Source: an uncultured Lachnospiraceae bacterium
GTDB taxonomy: Bacteria > Bacillota > Clostridia > Lachnospirales > Lachnospiraceae
Assembly: GCA_944380605.1 (NCBI GenBank)
Contig: CALWIA010000015.1
Location: 124,001 to 188,000 of the forward strand
Direction of reading: 5' to 3'
Length of the DNA: 64,000 bases
This document shows, in pieces, positions 1 through 8,135 of the stretch. A program made the translations under genes and the position numbers. Under the pieces are notes generated by a model, which was not told where the DNA came from, ran no database searches, and saw only the letters and a program-made list of their open reading frames with translations. Position 1 is the first letter of the stretch; the number at the start of each line of letters is the position of its first letter.

Positions 1-1069
1 CCTGTTCGTTGGGTCCCACCAGCGCCACCTTGTCTTCCCGGTTGAGAATAAAGGAAATGTTGTCCAGCACCTTGACGCCGTCAATGGTCTTGGACAGGTT
101 CTCCACCGTCAGCACTTCGTTGCCGATCTCGCGGAAGGGACGGAAATCGATATAGGGGTATTTCCGGCTGGAAGGCTTGATCTCATCCAGCTGGATTTTC
201 TCCAGCGCCCGCTTCCGGGACGTGGCCTGCTTGGATTTGGAAGCGTTGGCGGAGAACCGCTGGATAAATTCCTGCAGTTCCTTGATCTTTTCTTCCTTCT
301 TCCGGTTGGCTTCCTTCATCTGGCGGATCATCAGCTGGCTGGACTCGTACCAGAAGTCGTAGTTGCCGGCGTACAGCTGAATCTTGCCGTAGTCGATGTC
401 CGCCGTATAGGTGCAGACCTTGTTGAGGAAATACCGGTCGTGGGACACCACGATCACCGTATTTTCAAAATTGATCAGAAACTCCTCCAGCCAGGCGATG
501 GCGTCCAGGTCCAGGTGGTTGGTGGGCTCGTCCAGCAGCAGGATGTCCGGGTTGCCGAACAGCGCCTGGGCCAACAGCACCTTGACCTTCAGGGCGCCGG
601 TCAGGTCCTTCATCTGGGTGTAGTGGAACTCCGTATCCACGCCCAGGCCGTTTAACAGGCTGGCCGCGTCGGATTCCGCCTCCCAGCCGTTCATTTCCGC
701 GAACTCCGCTTCCAGATCCGCCGCCCGGATGCCGTCCTCGTCGGAAAAATCCTCCTTCATGTAAATGGCGTCCTTTTCCTTCATCACCTCATACAGCCGG
801 GGATTTCCCATAATCACCGTATCCAGCACCGGATAGGCGTCGTATTTGAAATGGTCCTGCTGCAAAAAGGACAGCCGCTGTCCCGGCGTGATCACCACAT
901 CGCCGCTGGTGGGCTCCAGCTGGCCGGACAGAATCTTTAAAAAGGTGGATTTGCCCGCTCCGTTGGCGCCGATCAGGCCGTAGCAGTTTCCTTCCGTAAA
1001 TTTGATATTGACGTCTTCAAACAGGGCCTTTTTCCCCACCCGAAGCGTCACATTGTTGGCACTAATCAT
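1..1069 (-). CDS. ABC-F family ATPase, 3' end cut off by window
   Basis: About 356 codons read leftward from an ATG at 1069 behind a GGAAAGG ribosome site; the frame is still open at base 1. The first ATPase domain has Walker A GANGAGKST, Walker [12 protein letters not shown] and the switch VSHDRYFL. A charged helical linker follows (about residues 245-300), then the start of a second ATPase domain, which ends at its Walker A (GPNEQ). There are no membrane segments, as expected for ABC-F proteins, which act on the ribosome rather than in transport. The signature of the first domain reads LTGALKVKVLLAQ instead of LSGGQ. The exact subfamily (YkpA/YbiT-like or a clostridial branch) is not settled. 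Confidence 0.9.
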   Translation of the reverse strand, partial: MISANNVTLRVGKKALFEDVNIKFTEGNCYGLIGANGAGKSTFLKILSGQLEPTSGDVVITPGQRLSFLQQDHFKYDAYPVLDTVIMGNPRLYEVMKEKDAIYMKEDFSDEDGIRAADLEAEFAEMNGWEAESDAASLLNGLGVDTEFHYTQMKDLTGALKVKVLLAQALFGNPDILLLDEPTNHLDLDAIAWLEEFLINFENTVIVVSHDRYFLNKVCTYTADIDYGKIQLYAGNYDFWYESSQLMIRQMKEANRKKEEKIKELQEFIQRFSANASKSKQATSRKRALEKIQLDEIKPSSRKYPYIDFRPFREIGNEVLTVENLSKTIDGVKVLDNISFILNREDKVALVGPNEQ

Positions 1070-1108
1070 ATTTTTTACCTTTCCATCTGATTTGAAACTT
1101 TATCCCGT

Positions 1109-1139
1109 AAAAATGGGGTCCGGTCCGGGCCCCATTTTT
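1109..1139. terminator. Terminator-like hairpin after HIT gene
   Basis: A perfect 10-bp inverted repeat (AAAAATGGGG at 1109-1118, CCCCATTTTT at 1130-1139) with an 11-nt loop. Either strand reads A-run, GC stem base, T-run. It lies between the end of the HIT gene and the start of the ABC-F gene, both on the minus strand, so it probably ends the HIT transcript. Confidence 0.75.
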
Positions 1140-1153
1140 GCAGTTCCTGCTTT

Positions 1154-1573
1154 TTACAGCGCCGCGCGGATCTTCTCCGCCATGGCTTCGTACTCTTCGT
1201 CGGTCAGGTATACCTTGTCCGGATTCATCTGGAAGGTGCTTCCCCACTCGTCGCCGCCGTTGTACTTGGGAACCAGATGCATGTGCAGGTGGCATCCCGT
1301 GTCGCCGTAGGCGCCGTAGTTGACCTTATCCGGGTGGAATACGCTGTGAAGCGCCCGGGCAACCTTGGCTACATCGGCAAAGAAAGCGTTCCGGTCTTCG
1401 TCGCTGATGTCCACCAGCTCGCTGACATGGTCCTTATAGGCCAGAATCACGCGGCCCGGCTTGCTCTGCTCCTTGAAAATGTACAAATAGCCGGAATCCA
1501 TCGGACACACCGGATATCCGAATTTGGCCACCAGTTCTCCCTGCATGCAGTATGCACAGTTCTGATCCTTCAT
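1154..1573 (-). CDS. HIT family nucleotide-binding hydrolase
   Basis: A 139-residue protein with the histidine-triad motif HLHMHLVPKY near residues 95-104, which defines the HIT superfamily. These small cytosolic dimers hydrolyse or transfer nucleoside monophosphates from phosphoramidates and dinucleotides. The N-terminal CAYC pair could bind zinc, as in several HIT proteins. The ATG at 1573 follows an AAAGGGGAAG ribosome site. It appears to be a single-gene unit between a candidate extended -10 and a hairpin terminator. The true substrate cannot be told from sequence. Confidence 0.92.
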   Translation of the reverse strand: MKDQNCAYCMQGELVAKFGYPVCPMDSGYLYIFKEQSKPGRVILAYKDHVSELVDISDEDRNAFFADVAKVARALHSVFHPDKVNYGAYGDTGCHLHMHLVPKYNGGDEWGSTFQMNPDKVYLTDEEYEAMAEKIRAAL

Positions 1574-1605
1574 CGTTCTTCCCCTTTCTGCTAAAAGCTA
1601 TCTAC

Positions 1606-1614
1606 AGTGTACCA
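1606..1614 (-). promoter_or_regulatory. Candidate extended -10 promoter of HIT gene
   Basis: On the minus strand the sequence reads TGGTACACT, an extended -10 (TGnTAnACT), 33 bp upstream of the HIT start. No good -35 hexamer is seen 17 bp further up, so the call rests on the extended -10 alone. Confidence 0.4.
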
Positions 1615-1649
1615 TAAACCGTTTCTTCCGTACAGAGGTATTTTGCCGG

Positions 1650-2918
1650 TTATCCCAGGGAATATACGATCTTTCCGCCGCAGATGGTGGCGTGCACCCG
1701 GCCTTTCAGCTTCCATCCCAGAAACGGCGAGTTGGAGGATTTGGAATGGAAGCCCTCCACGGTCCATTCCTCTTCCGGATCAAACAGCACCAGATCCGCC
1801 GGCGCTCCCGCCTCCAGGCGGCCGCAGTCCAGCCGGTACAGCCGGGCCGGATTCAGGCTCATCTTCCGCATCAGCTGCGGAAGGGTCAGAAGTCCCTTGT
1901 CCACCAGTTCCGTAATGCCGAGGGCCAGAGAAGTTTCCAGCCCCAGGATCCCGCTGGGCGCCTCCGTCAGCGGCTTTGCCTTTTCCTCGGCGCTGTGGGG
2001 GGCGTGGTCCGTGGCGATCATATCAATGGTTCCGTCCTGCAGGCCGGCGATCAGCGCCTGCCGGTCCTCTTCCGTCCGCAGCGGCGGATTCATCTTGGCC
2101 AGCGTCCCGTACCGGAGCACCGCGTCCTCTGTCAGCGTGAAATGATGAGGCGTCACCTCCGCCGTCACCCGGGCGCCCAGGCGCTTGGCCAGCCGCACCG
2201 CTTCCACCGCGAAGCGGGAACTCATATGCTGGATGTTGACGCTGGCTCCCGTATGCAGGGCGATCATACAGTCTCTGGCCACCAGGCTGTCTTCCGCCAC
2301 GGCGGGAGAGCCGTAAATCCCCAGCTGCGCCGCCGCGCTGCCGCGGTGAATCCCGTTGTTGCGGATAAACGACGGATCCTCTTCGTGAAGGCTTAAGGGC
2401 ACGTCCAGCCGGGCCGTTTCTTCCTGGGTCAGCCGCGCCAGCTCTCCGTTCAAGAGAGGCATGCCGTCATCGGTAAAGCCTGCCGCTCCCGCCGCCTTCA
2501 GCGCCTCCATATCCGTCAGCTGCTGTCCCTTCATGCCCACGGTGGCGCAGGCGGCCGCCAGCACATGGATTCCGGTTTTCTTCCCCTCTTCCAGAATGTA
2601 CCGGATCAGGTCCGGGCTGTCCGCCGGCGGTTTGGTGTTGGCCATGCAGACCACGGTGGTAAAGCCGCCCGCAGCAGCGGCAGCAGCTCCGGTGTGAATG
2701 TCCTCTTTATACGTCAAACCCGGATCCCGGAAATGTACATGGACATCCACCAGTCCCGGCGCCGCCGTCAGCCCCGACGCGTCGATGACCTGTTCATAGG
2801 TTCCATCGTCTTCATAATGGCCGATGCCGGCAATCCGTCCGTCTTCCAGCACCAGATCCGCCTCGTACTCCTCCAGTTTCACCGGATCCGCCACCCGGCC
2901 TCCCCGAATCAGAATCAT
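1650..2918 (-). CDS. pyrC: Dihydroorotase
   Basis: A 422-residue amidohydrolase that interconverts N-carbamoyl-aspartate and dihydroorotate in pyrimidine synthesis. It has the type I zinc-site motif DVHVHFRDPG near residues 57-66, a metal-site ATDHAPHS toward the C-terminus and NPARLY at the end of the barrel. The frame extends 43 codons further upstream, but ATG 2918 was chosen: GGAAGGGAGAAAATC sits in front of it and MILIRGGRV matches the family N-terminus. The upstream XRE gene ends 34 bp away, so the two may be cotranscribed. No other pyr gene is in the window. Confidence 0.95.
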   Translation of the reverse strand: MILIRGGRVADPVKLEEYEADLVLEDGRIAGIGHYEDDGTYEQVIDASGLTAAPGLVDVHVHFRDPGLTYKEDIHTGAAAAAAGGFTTVVCMANTKPPADSPDLIRYILEEGKKTGIHVLAAACATVGMKGQQLTDMEALKAAGAAGFTDDGMPLLNGELARLTQEETARLDVPLSLHEEDPSFIRNNGIHRGSAAAQLGIYGSPAVAEDSLVARDCMIALHTGASVNIQHMSSRFAVEAVRLAKRLGARVTAEVTPHHFTLTEDAVLRYGTLAKMNPPLRTEEDRQALIAGLQDGTIDMIATDHAPHSAEEKAKPLTEAPSGILGLETSLALGITELVDKGLLTLPQLMRKMSLNPARLYRLDCGRLEAGAPADLVLFDPEEEWTVEGFHSKSSNSPFLGWKLKGRVHATICGGKIVYSLG

Positions 2919-2952
2919 GATTTTCTCCCTTCCGGACCGGCAGCCCGCAGGT

Positions 2953-3192
2953 TCAGTCCTCCGGCTCCAGGTCCTCAAACAGTTCGGAATCGTAAAATTC
3001 CCGAATGGACACGCCCAGCCCTTCCGCGATTTTCTTGATGTTGACAATCCCCGGATTCTGGCTCTTGCCCTGCAGAATGCTTTTTACCGTAGAAGGCGGC
3101 ATCCCGCTCTGATAAATCAAAGCATATACCGTCATGCGTTTTTCCCGTCTGAGCTGCTCGATTCTCAGATTTGTCGCCTCACAGATCCTCAT
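2953..3192 (-). CDS. Small XRE-family helix-turn-helix regulator
   Basis: A 79-residue protein made almost entirely of a lambda-repressor-like HTH domain. Residues about 10-65 carry LRREKRMTVYALIYQSG, then STVKSILQGKSQNP and IKKIAEGLGVSIREFY, the usual helix pattern of short XRE regulators. The tail is acidic (LFEDLEPED). It lies 34 bp before pyrC and may control itself or the downstream gene. An 8-bp inverted repeat encloses its ribosome site and abuts the ATG at 3192. No effector domain is present, so the inducer is unknown. Confidence 0.85.
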   Translation of the reverse strand: MRICEATNLRIEQLRREKRMTVYALIYQSGMPPSTVKSILQGKSQNPGIVNIKKIAEGLGVSIREFYDSELFEDLEPED

Positions 3193-3227
3193 GCATACAC
3201 GATCTCCTTTTTTAGGATAGTGTATGC
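3193..3227 (-). promoter_or_regulatory. Inverted repeat enclosing the XRE gene ribosome site
   Basis: GCATACAC (3193-3200) and GTGTATGC (3220-3227) form a perfect 8-bp inverted repeat with a 19-nt spacer. The spacer contains the AAGGAG ribosome site, and the ATG begins directly after the repeat on the minus strand. It could be an operator for the encoded repressor or an RNA stem that controls translation. Confidence 0.5.
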
Positions 3228-3240
3228 CAATTCTTATTCT

Positions 3241-3265
3241 GAATAGGGCGACCTGTCGTCCTATT
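3241..3265. repeat. Hairpin over the end of the GtrB-like gene
   Basis: GAATAGG (3241-3247) and CCTATTC (3259-3265) pair, with an inner CGAC/GTCG extension. The repeat includes the TAG stop of the glycosyltransferase gene at 3261-3263. No T-run follows on the minus strand, so it may be an mRNA 3' end structure rather than a standard terminator. Confidence 0.4.
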
Positions 3266-4214
3266 CCGGCAGATTCCCGCCGCTTTCCAGATTTTCTGTA
3301 TCTTCCACGATATAAATGGGGCGATCCTTCAGTTCCGCAAACAATATGGAAATGTATTCGCCTATGATGCCGACAATCAGAAACAGAATGGCGAACATAA
3401 AGCAGTTAAGCACCACAATGGTGGCATAGCCGCTGGGGGCGCCGCCCCGGGTAAACAGGGTGTAGACCATCACCCCGACGCCCAGCAGCGCCGCGAACAC
3501 GCCGGCATAGATGCCAAGCTTCAGCGGCAGGTTGGAAAAGCACAGAATGGTGTTCACCGAAAACCGCATCAGCTTGCGGATGCTGTACTTGCTTTTTCCC
3601 GCCGCCCGGGCCCTGGCCTCATAGGGAATGACGGTTTTTTTGAATCCCACGTTCTGCACATAGCCCCGCAGGAACCGGACCCGTTCCCGGTAGTGCTTCT
3701 TAAGCACCTCCGACACCTTCCGGCTGATGCCGAAAAAGTCAGAAGCGTTGCTTTCCAGCTTCACGTCCGACAAAAGGTTGATCAGCCGGTAAAACGCCGG
3801 CGACGCCAGGTTTTTAAACCATCCGGCGGACTCGTTGCGGGTCCGCGCCATGCTGACCACCTGGTATCCTTCGTCAAATTTCTCCAGGATTTCCGGAATG
3901 CACTGGGGCGGATGCTGCAGATCCGCGTCCATGCAGATGATTCCGTCGCCGCGGCTGTAGTCGATGCCGGCGATCATCGCCGCCTCATGGCCGAAGTTCC
4001 GGGAAAAGGAAATCACCTTCACCCTGGGATTAGCGGCGGCCAGGCGCCCCAGCACCGCAGGGCTTCCATCCTGGCTTCCGTCGTTGACAAACAGAAGTTC
4101 ATAGTCCCAGTCCTTCTGCCGCTGCTGTTCCAGCACCCGGCTGGTCTCCCGGTAAAAGGCTTCCAGCACCTGTTCTTCATTATATACCGATACTACCACT
4201 GATACTGTCTTCAT
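3261..4214 (-). CDS. GtrB/DPM1-like family 2 glycosyltransferase
   Basis: A 317-residue GT2 enzyme. The N-terminal catalytic domain (residues 1 to about 230) has VVVSVYNEEQ, FVNDGSQDGS and the metal-binding MDADLQHPP. Two strongly hydrophobic helices follow (about 230-255 and 265-290). This is the layout of GtrB/ArnC/DPM1-type enzymes, which load a sugar onto undecaprenyl phosphate on the inner face of the membrane. The ATG at 4214 overlaps the stop of the preceding gene as ATGA; a longer upstream frame lacks family similarity. It is the last gene of operon A and is translationally coupled to a GT-C-like membrane protein, a likely user of its lipid-linked sugar. Confidence 0.88.
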   Translation of the reverse strand: MKTVSVVVSVYNEEQVLEAFYRETSRVLEQQRQKDWDYELLFVNDGSQDGSPAVLGRLAAANPRVKVISFSRNFGHEAAMIAGIDYSRGDGIICMDADLQHPPQCIPEILEKFDEGYQVVSMARTRNESAGWFKNLASPAFYRLINLLSDVKLESNASDFFGISRKVSEVLKKHYRERVRFLRGYVQNVGFKKTVIPYEARARAAGKSKYSIRKLMRFSVNTILCFSNLPLKLGIYAGVFAALLGVGVMVYTLFTRGGAPSGYATIVVLNCFMFAILFLIVGIIGEYISILFAELKDRPIYIVEDTENLESGGNLPE

Positions 4215-5854
4215 GCTCCGCCTTCCCCGGCGCCGGCCAGGTCCTCCTCCGGCACCGTCAGCTCTCCCATGTCCTGCACCATCTGGTAATCCAGAGGGAT
4301 CCCGCTGGGAAGTCCGTAATAACATTCCATCCAATACGTCATATAACTGAAATTGGGGTCATAGGCCATGTCGCCGGCACACAGGTTGTCCAGCAGACGG
4401 TAGAGCCGCACCGGCTCTGCCTCCCCGCCCTCCTGGATCTTCCGGGACGCCTGCCAGAGGGCGGCGTCGTTGTACCGCATCACCAGTTCATTGGCCTTGT
4501 AGCCCCGGTAGATATTCTGCATATTGTGGCAGCTGACCGCGGCCCCGGCCGCCAGTACCGCCGCCGCCAGCACCGCCTCCCCGGCCCTGCCCGCAAGCAT
4601 CTGTCCCAGAAGGCCGCAGACCAGCGGCATGGACAGAAACACAAACGGCAGCACCACCCGGCTGGGCAGCTCCGGCACCACCGTCAGACACGCCATGGAG
4701 AAAAAGGCTGCCAGCACCACAAGGCCCTGCATCCGATTTCCCTGCCGGAACTGGAAGAACAGCAGCTGTCCCGTCATCCAGAGAATATAGAGAAACAGCA
4801 GCCACACCGCCGCCTCCGAATACTGGTTCGGCGCTACGATCCGGATATTTACCTGCACCGCCAGGTACAGAGCCGCCGCCGCCGTAGCCGCCGTAAAGGC
4901 CAGGTTTTCCCACAGCAGGCCAATGCGCCGCGCCGCCATGTAAATGCCCAGGCATCCCATTGCCATCAGCAGAAACAGGGTGTACAGCTGATTATCCGAC
5001 GAGAAAAAGGTCCGGGTAATCAGTCCGATGTTCATCACGATCCGCTCCGGCCAGGACATCTCCAGAAACCAGGTGTGCTGCTGCAGCCGCCGTTCCGCTC
5101 CCGGAGACGTGAGAATCGGCAGGGTTCCCGCGACGGCTGCCGCAAGGGTGCACCAGTCCCAGCCCCGCAGCCGCTTTCCCGAAAGCCGTCTCAGCACCAT
5201 GACGCCGGCGGCAAGCACCACCGCCGCCACCATCCACTGTTCCTGGGAAAACGCCGCCAGAAAGGCCAGCACCGCGCAGCCCGCCTTTTTCCAGGTCCGG
5301 CTCTCCTCCTCCACGGCGGTGCGGTAATACGCCATGGCAAACAGACAAAACGCGATGGCCGGCACCACGTACAAAAAAGACGCCGCGTACCAGTAAGAAC
5401 CGGACCGCTGGACAATCACGCCGATCAGCCCGAAGAGAATCCCCGGAACCGCCGCCATAAGCACCGGAACCGCCAGGGAGGCCAGCCCTTTTTCCGGCTT
5501 TTTGTCCAGGAAGCGCCACGCCAGCATAAAACTCAGCACCAGCACCGCTTCCGCCGCCAGCGCCATAAATACCTGCACGCCTCTCAGCCCCGCCAGCATG
5601 TACACCGTCAGAAAAATCAGCATATACAGCAGGCGGCCGCTGGAACCGCTGGCATAATGTCCCTGCACAAATTCCAGCATCTGGGCCGGCGTATAGCCCA
5701 GGCCCGTAACCCCCTGCACCCGGTAGCCGTAGCTTAGGGACAAGTAGCCGTAGTCGTCGTAATAGATATACACGCTGGAATACTGCGCCAGCAGATACCA
5801 AAGAAAGACGGCAAATACCAGCAGAACGCCGATTTTCGCTTCTTTTCTCATCAT
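4211..5854 (-). CDS. Polytopic membrane protein, DUF6056/GT-C-like
   Basis: A 547-residue protein with about 12 predicted hydrophobic helices. After helix 1 it carries an extracytoplasmic loop YIYYDDYGYLS followed by HYASGSSGRLLY. An acidic pair just after the first helix plus an SGR/NGR motif resembles DUF6056 and GT-C enzymes, which use polyprenyl-phosphate sugars outside the membrane; this family match is from memory of the pattern. A soluble C-terminal segment of about 100 residues follows the last helix. Start and stop both overlap neighbours by 4 bp (ATGA), so it is tightly coupled with LicD and the GtrB-like gene. Confidence 0.7.
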   Translation of the reverse strand: MMRKEAKIGVLLVFAVFLWYLLAQYSSVYIYYDDYGYLSLSYGYRVQGVTGLGYTPAQMLEFVQGHYASGSSGRLLYMLIFLTVYMLAGLRGVQVFMALAAEAVLVLSFMLAWRFLDKKPEKGLASLAVPVLMAAVPGILFGLIGVIVQRSGSYWYAASFLYVVPAIAFCLFAMAYYRTAVEEESRTWKKAGCAVLAFLAAFSQEQWMVAAVVLAAGVMVLRRLSGKRLRGWDWCTLAAAVAGTLPILTSPGAERRLQQHTWFLEMSWPERIVMNIGLITRTFFSSDNQLYTLFLLMAMGCLGIYMAARRIGLLWENLAFTAATAAAALYLAVQVNIRIVAPNQYSEAAVWLLFLYILWMTGQLLFFQFRQGNRMQGLVVLAAFFSMACLTVVPELPSRVVLPFVFLSMPLVCGLLGQMLAGRAGEAVLAAAVLAAGAAVSCHNMQNIYRGYKANELVMRYNDAALWQASRKIQEGGEAEPVRLYRLLDNLCAGDMAYDPNFSYMTYWMECYYGLPSGIPLDYQMVQDMGELTVPEEDLAGAGEGGA

Positions 5855-6738
5855 ATCTCTTCCTCCTGCTCCCCATACACCTGGATTTCCATGGTCGAAT
5901 GGGTGGGCACCCGCTTTTCCGGCGGAGGCAGCTTCCGGTAGTCTCCGTAGATGCAGGTCAGCACCTGATGCCAGTTTTTGGGGGCCATCAGCTTCATATC
6001 CTCAAAGTCCAGGTCCACCGTCTCCTCGTTCCACTCCTTTTTCAGCGTCACATAGAGGTAATCCGGCTGGTAGTTGCTATAGTAGCGCAGACGGCTTTTC
6101 CCGGTGTTGTGCCGCAGCGCCGCCCGGCACTCCATGCGGAAAATCACCGGCATCGGCAGCAGACGCCCCGCCGCCGACAGCACCGCCACCACGCATTTCT
6201 GCAGCGGGCTGTACTTGGAAAAATCCAGCCGGAACCGGTGCCCCATGGCCAGTCCGTAAATCATGGTATTTTTCAGACGGGTCCAGGCCGCCGGCAGTTT
6301 TCCCTCCGGCAGTTCGTCCTGGATAAAGATATCCACATACAGGTGGTTCAGCTTTCCGCCGTAAAACGTCATCTCCCGGCTGTCCTCGTGGGTGCGGCTG
6401 TTCAGATAGAGAATCCGGGGAGTAAAATCAAAAAACGCCTTCCCATCCCCGATCTGGGACGGCTCCAGAAATTCCATTCCCTCCGGCAGCTCGTCCCGCA
6501 CCACCCGGGCAAACGCCTCGTAGTTTTCCCGGGTAAAGGCCACGTCCGCGTCGTCGTCCCAGGGAATAAAGCCTTTGTGGCGCACCGCCCCCAGCAGCGT
6601 GCCGGAATCGGCAAAATACCGGATTCCGTGGCTGCGGCAGATGCGGTCGATCTCCTTGAGTATCCGCAGATTCGCCTGATGCACCGCCTTCAGGTCATAG
6701 GCCGGCAGCTGCTTCTGTTTCTGCTGCGATTGTTCCAT
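5851..6738 (-). CDS. LicD family transferase
   Basis: A 295-residue protein with the LicD core: ILKEIDRICRSHGIRYFADS, then GTLLGAVRHKGFIPWDDDAD near residues 47-66, which holds the nucleotidyltransferase-fold aspartates. LicD proteins transfer phosphocholine or a related phospho-substituent from a CDP donor to cell-surface glycans. The window contains no licA/licC, so the group transferred is unknown. The L,D-transpeptidase at 36946 has choline-binding-type repeats, which makes phosphocholine decoration possible but not shown. It overlaps the next gene by 4 bp. Confidence 0.88.
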   Translation of the reverse strand: MEQSQQKQKQLPAYDLKAVHQANLRILKEIDRICRSHGIRYFADSGTLLGAVRHKGFIPWDDDADVAFTRENYEAFARVVRDELPEGMEFLEPSQIGDGKAFFDFTPRILYLNSRTHEDSREMTFYGGKLNHLYVDIFIQDELPEGKLPAAWTRLKNTMIYGLAMGHRFRLDFSKYSPLQKCVVAVLSAAGRLLPMPVIFRMECRAALRHNTGKSRLRYYSNYQPDYLYVTLKKEWNEETVDLDFEDMKLMAPKNWHQVLTCIYGDYRKLPPPEKRVPTHSTMEIQVYGEQEEEI

Positions 6739-6760
6739 TGCGTCTCCTTTTGTCCTGTTC

Positions 6761-8116
6761 TCACCGTCGGTCCTGGCTCTGCAGGTCCGCCGCTTCGTGA
6801 ATGGTCTTTGCCATATAGTCGATCATCTCGTCGGTCATGCCCGGATACACGCCCACCCAGAACGTGTCCCGCATAATCCGGTCCGTATTTTCCAGGCTGC
6901 CGGCCACCCGGTATCCGGTGCCCGACGCCCGCATCTCGTCAAAACAAGGATGGCGGGTCAGGTTGCCGGCAAACAGCATCCGGGTCTGAACGCCTTTTTC
7001 TTCCAGATACTGTACCATCTGATTCCGGTCCATGCCTTCCCGGCAGGTGATAAGGAATCCGAACCAGCTGGGTCTGGAACCCGGCGCGGCCTCCGGCAGA
7101 ATCAGCCGGTCCTCCAGGTCTTCCAGGGCCCGGCGCAGCCGGTTAAAGTTGTGCCGGCGCCGTTCCACAAACGACGGGAACTTGTCCAGCTGGGCGCAGC
7201 CGATGGCCGCCTGCATGTCCGTCGCCTTCAGATTGTAGCCGAAATGGGAATAGACGTATTTGTGGTCATAGCCTAAGGGCAGTTCCCCGTACTGGCGGTC
7301 AAAGCGATGGCCGCAGAGGTTGTCCTTTCCGGAAGGACAGACACAGTCCCGTCCCCAGTCCCGGAAGGAACGGATGATCTTGTTCAGCAGCGGGCTGTCG
7401 GTATAGACCGCGCCGCCCTCTCCCATGGTCATGTGATGGGGCGGGTAAAAGCTGGACGTGCCGATGTCGCCTATGGTTCCGGTAAACCGCTCTCTGCCGT
7501 CTATGGTATAGAGGCTTCCCAAGGCGTCGCAGTTGTCTTCTACCAGCCACAGGCCGTACCGGTCACAGAAGGCCTTCACCGCCGCCAGGTCAAAGGGATT
7601 GCCCAGGGTGTGGGCGATCATCACCGCTTTGGTCTTTTCGGAACGGGCCGCCTCCAGCATGGAAACGTCGATGTTGTACTGCGGAATGGTCACGTCCACA
7701 AACACCGGCACGGCGCCGTACTGGATCACCGGCGTGACCGTGGTGGGGAAGCCGGCGGCCACGGTGATGACCTCGTCTCCCCGCTTCACCCTCCGCTCTC
7801 CCAGCAGGGGAGAGGTCAGCGCCATAAAGGCCGTCAGGTTGGCCGACGACCCGGAATTGACCAGGGAACAGTACCGCACCTGCAGGTATTCCGCCAGCTT
7901 CTGTTCAAAGGCGTCGGTATACCGGCCGGAAGTCAGCCAGAACTCCAGGGCGCTGTCCACCAGGTTCTTCATTTCCGCCTCGTCGTATACCCGGGAAGCG
8001 TAGGGAATCCGGTCTCCCTCTTCATAGGGTTTTTTCTTATGAAAACGCCGGCAGTATTCCGCGGTCATCTCCAGAATTTCCTGCCTGGCCTCCTGTTCTG
8101 TCTTGGATTCAAACAT
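6761..8116 (-). CDS. rfbH: CDP-4-dehydro-6-deoxyglucose 3-dehydrase (E1)
   Basis: A 451-residue member of the DegT/DnrJ/EryC1 fold. Two features identify the dehydrase rather than an aminotransferase. The Schiff-base lysine is replaced by histidine in SSFYPPHHMTMGEGG (His228), and four cysteines (196, 258, 260, 268) match the C-x(n)-C-x-C-x7-C iron-sulfur pattern of RfbH/AscC/DdhC. The enzyme removes the C3 hydroxyl of CDP-4-keto-6-deoxyglucose using PMP and a [2Fe-2S] cluster. The ATG at 8116 follows GGAAG; the frame extends 52 codons upstream without family similarity. The partner reductase (DdhD/E3) is not in the window. Confidence 0.93.
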   Translation of the reverse strand: MFESKTEQEARQEILEMTAEYCRRFHKKKPYEEGDRIPYASRVYDEAEMKNLVDSALEFWLTSGRYTDAFEQKLAEYLQVRYCSLVNSGSSANLTAFMALTSPLLGERRVKRGDEVITVAAGFPTTVTPVIQYGAVPVFVDVTIPQYNIDVSMLEAARSEKTKAVMIAHTLGNPFDLAAVKAFCDRYGLWLVEDNCDALGSLYTIDGRERFTGTIGDIGTSSFYPPHHMTMGEGGAVYTDSPLLNKIIRSFRDWGRDCVCPSGKDNLCGHRFDRQYGELPLGYDHKYVYSHFGYNLKATDMQAAIGCAQLDKFPSFVERRRHNFNRLRRALEDLEDRLILPEAAPGSRPSWFGFLITCREGMDRNQMVQYLEEKGVQTRMLFAGNLTRHPCFDEMRASGTGYRVAGSLENTDRIMRDTFWVGVYPGMTDEMIDYMAKTIHEAADLQSQDRR

Positions 8117-8135
8117 GGGATTTCTTCCTTTCTGT

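Noticed and set aside
3241..3265. Hairpin at the end of operon A as an intrinsic terminator
   Set aside because: No T-run follows on the minus strand; it was listed only as a repeat.
4526..5737. A 403-codon plus-strand open frame
   Set aside because: Antisense to the DUF6056-like membrane protein; composition is Arg/His/Gln-rich and shows no family motif.
6761..8116. Calling this gene a sugar aminotransferase
   Set aside because: The Schiff-base lysine is His228 and four Fe-S cysteines are present, which identifies the RfbH dehydrase.
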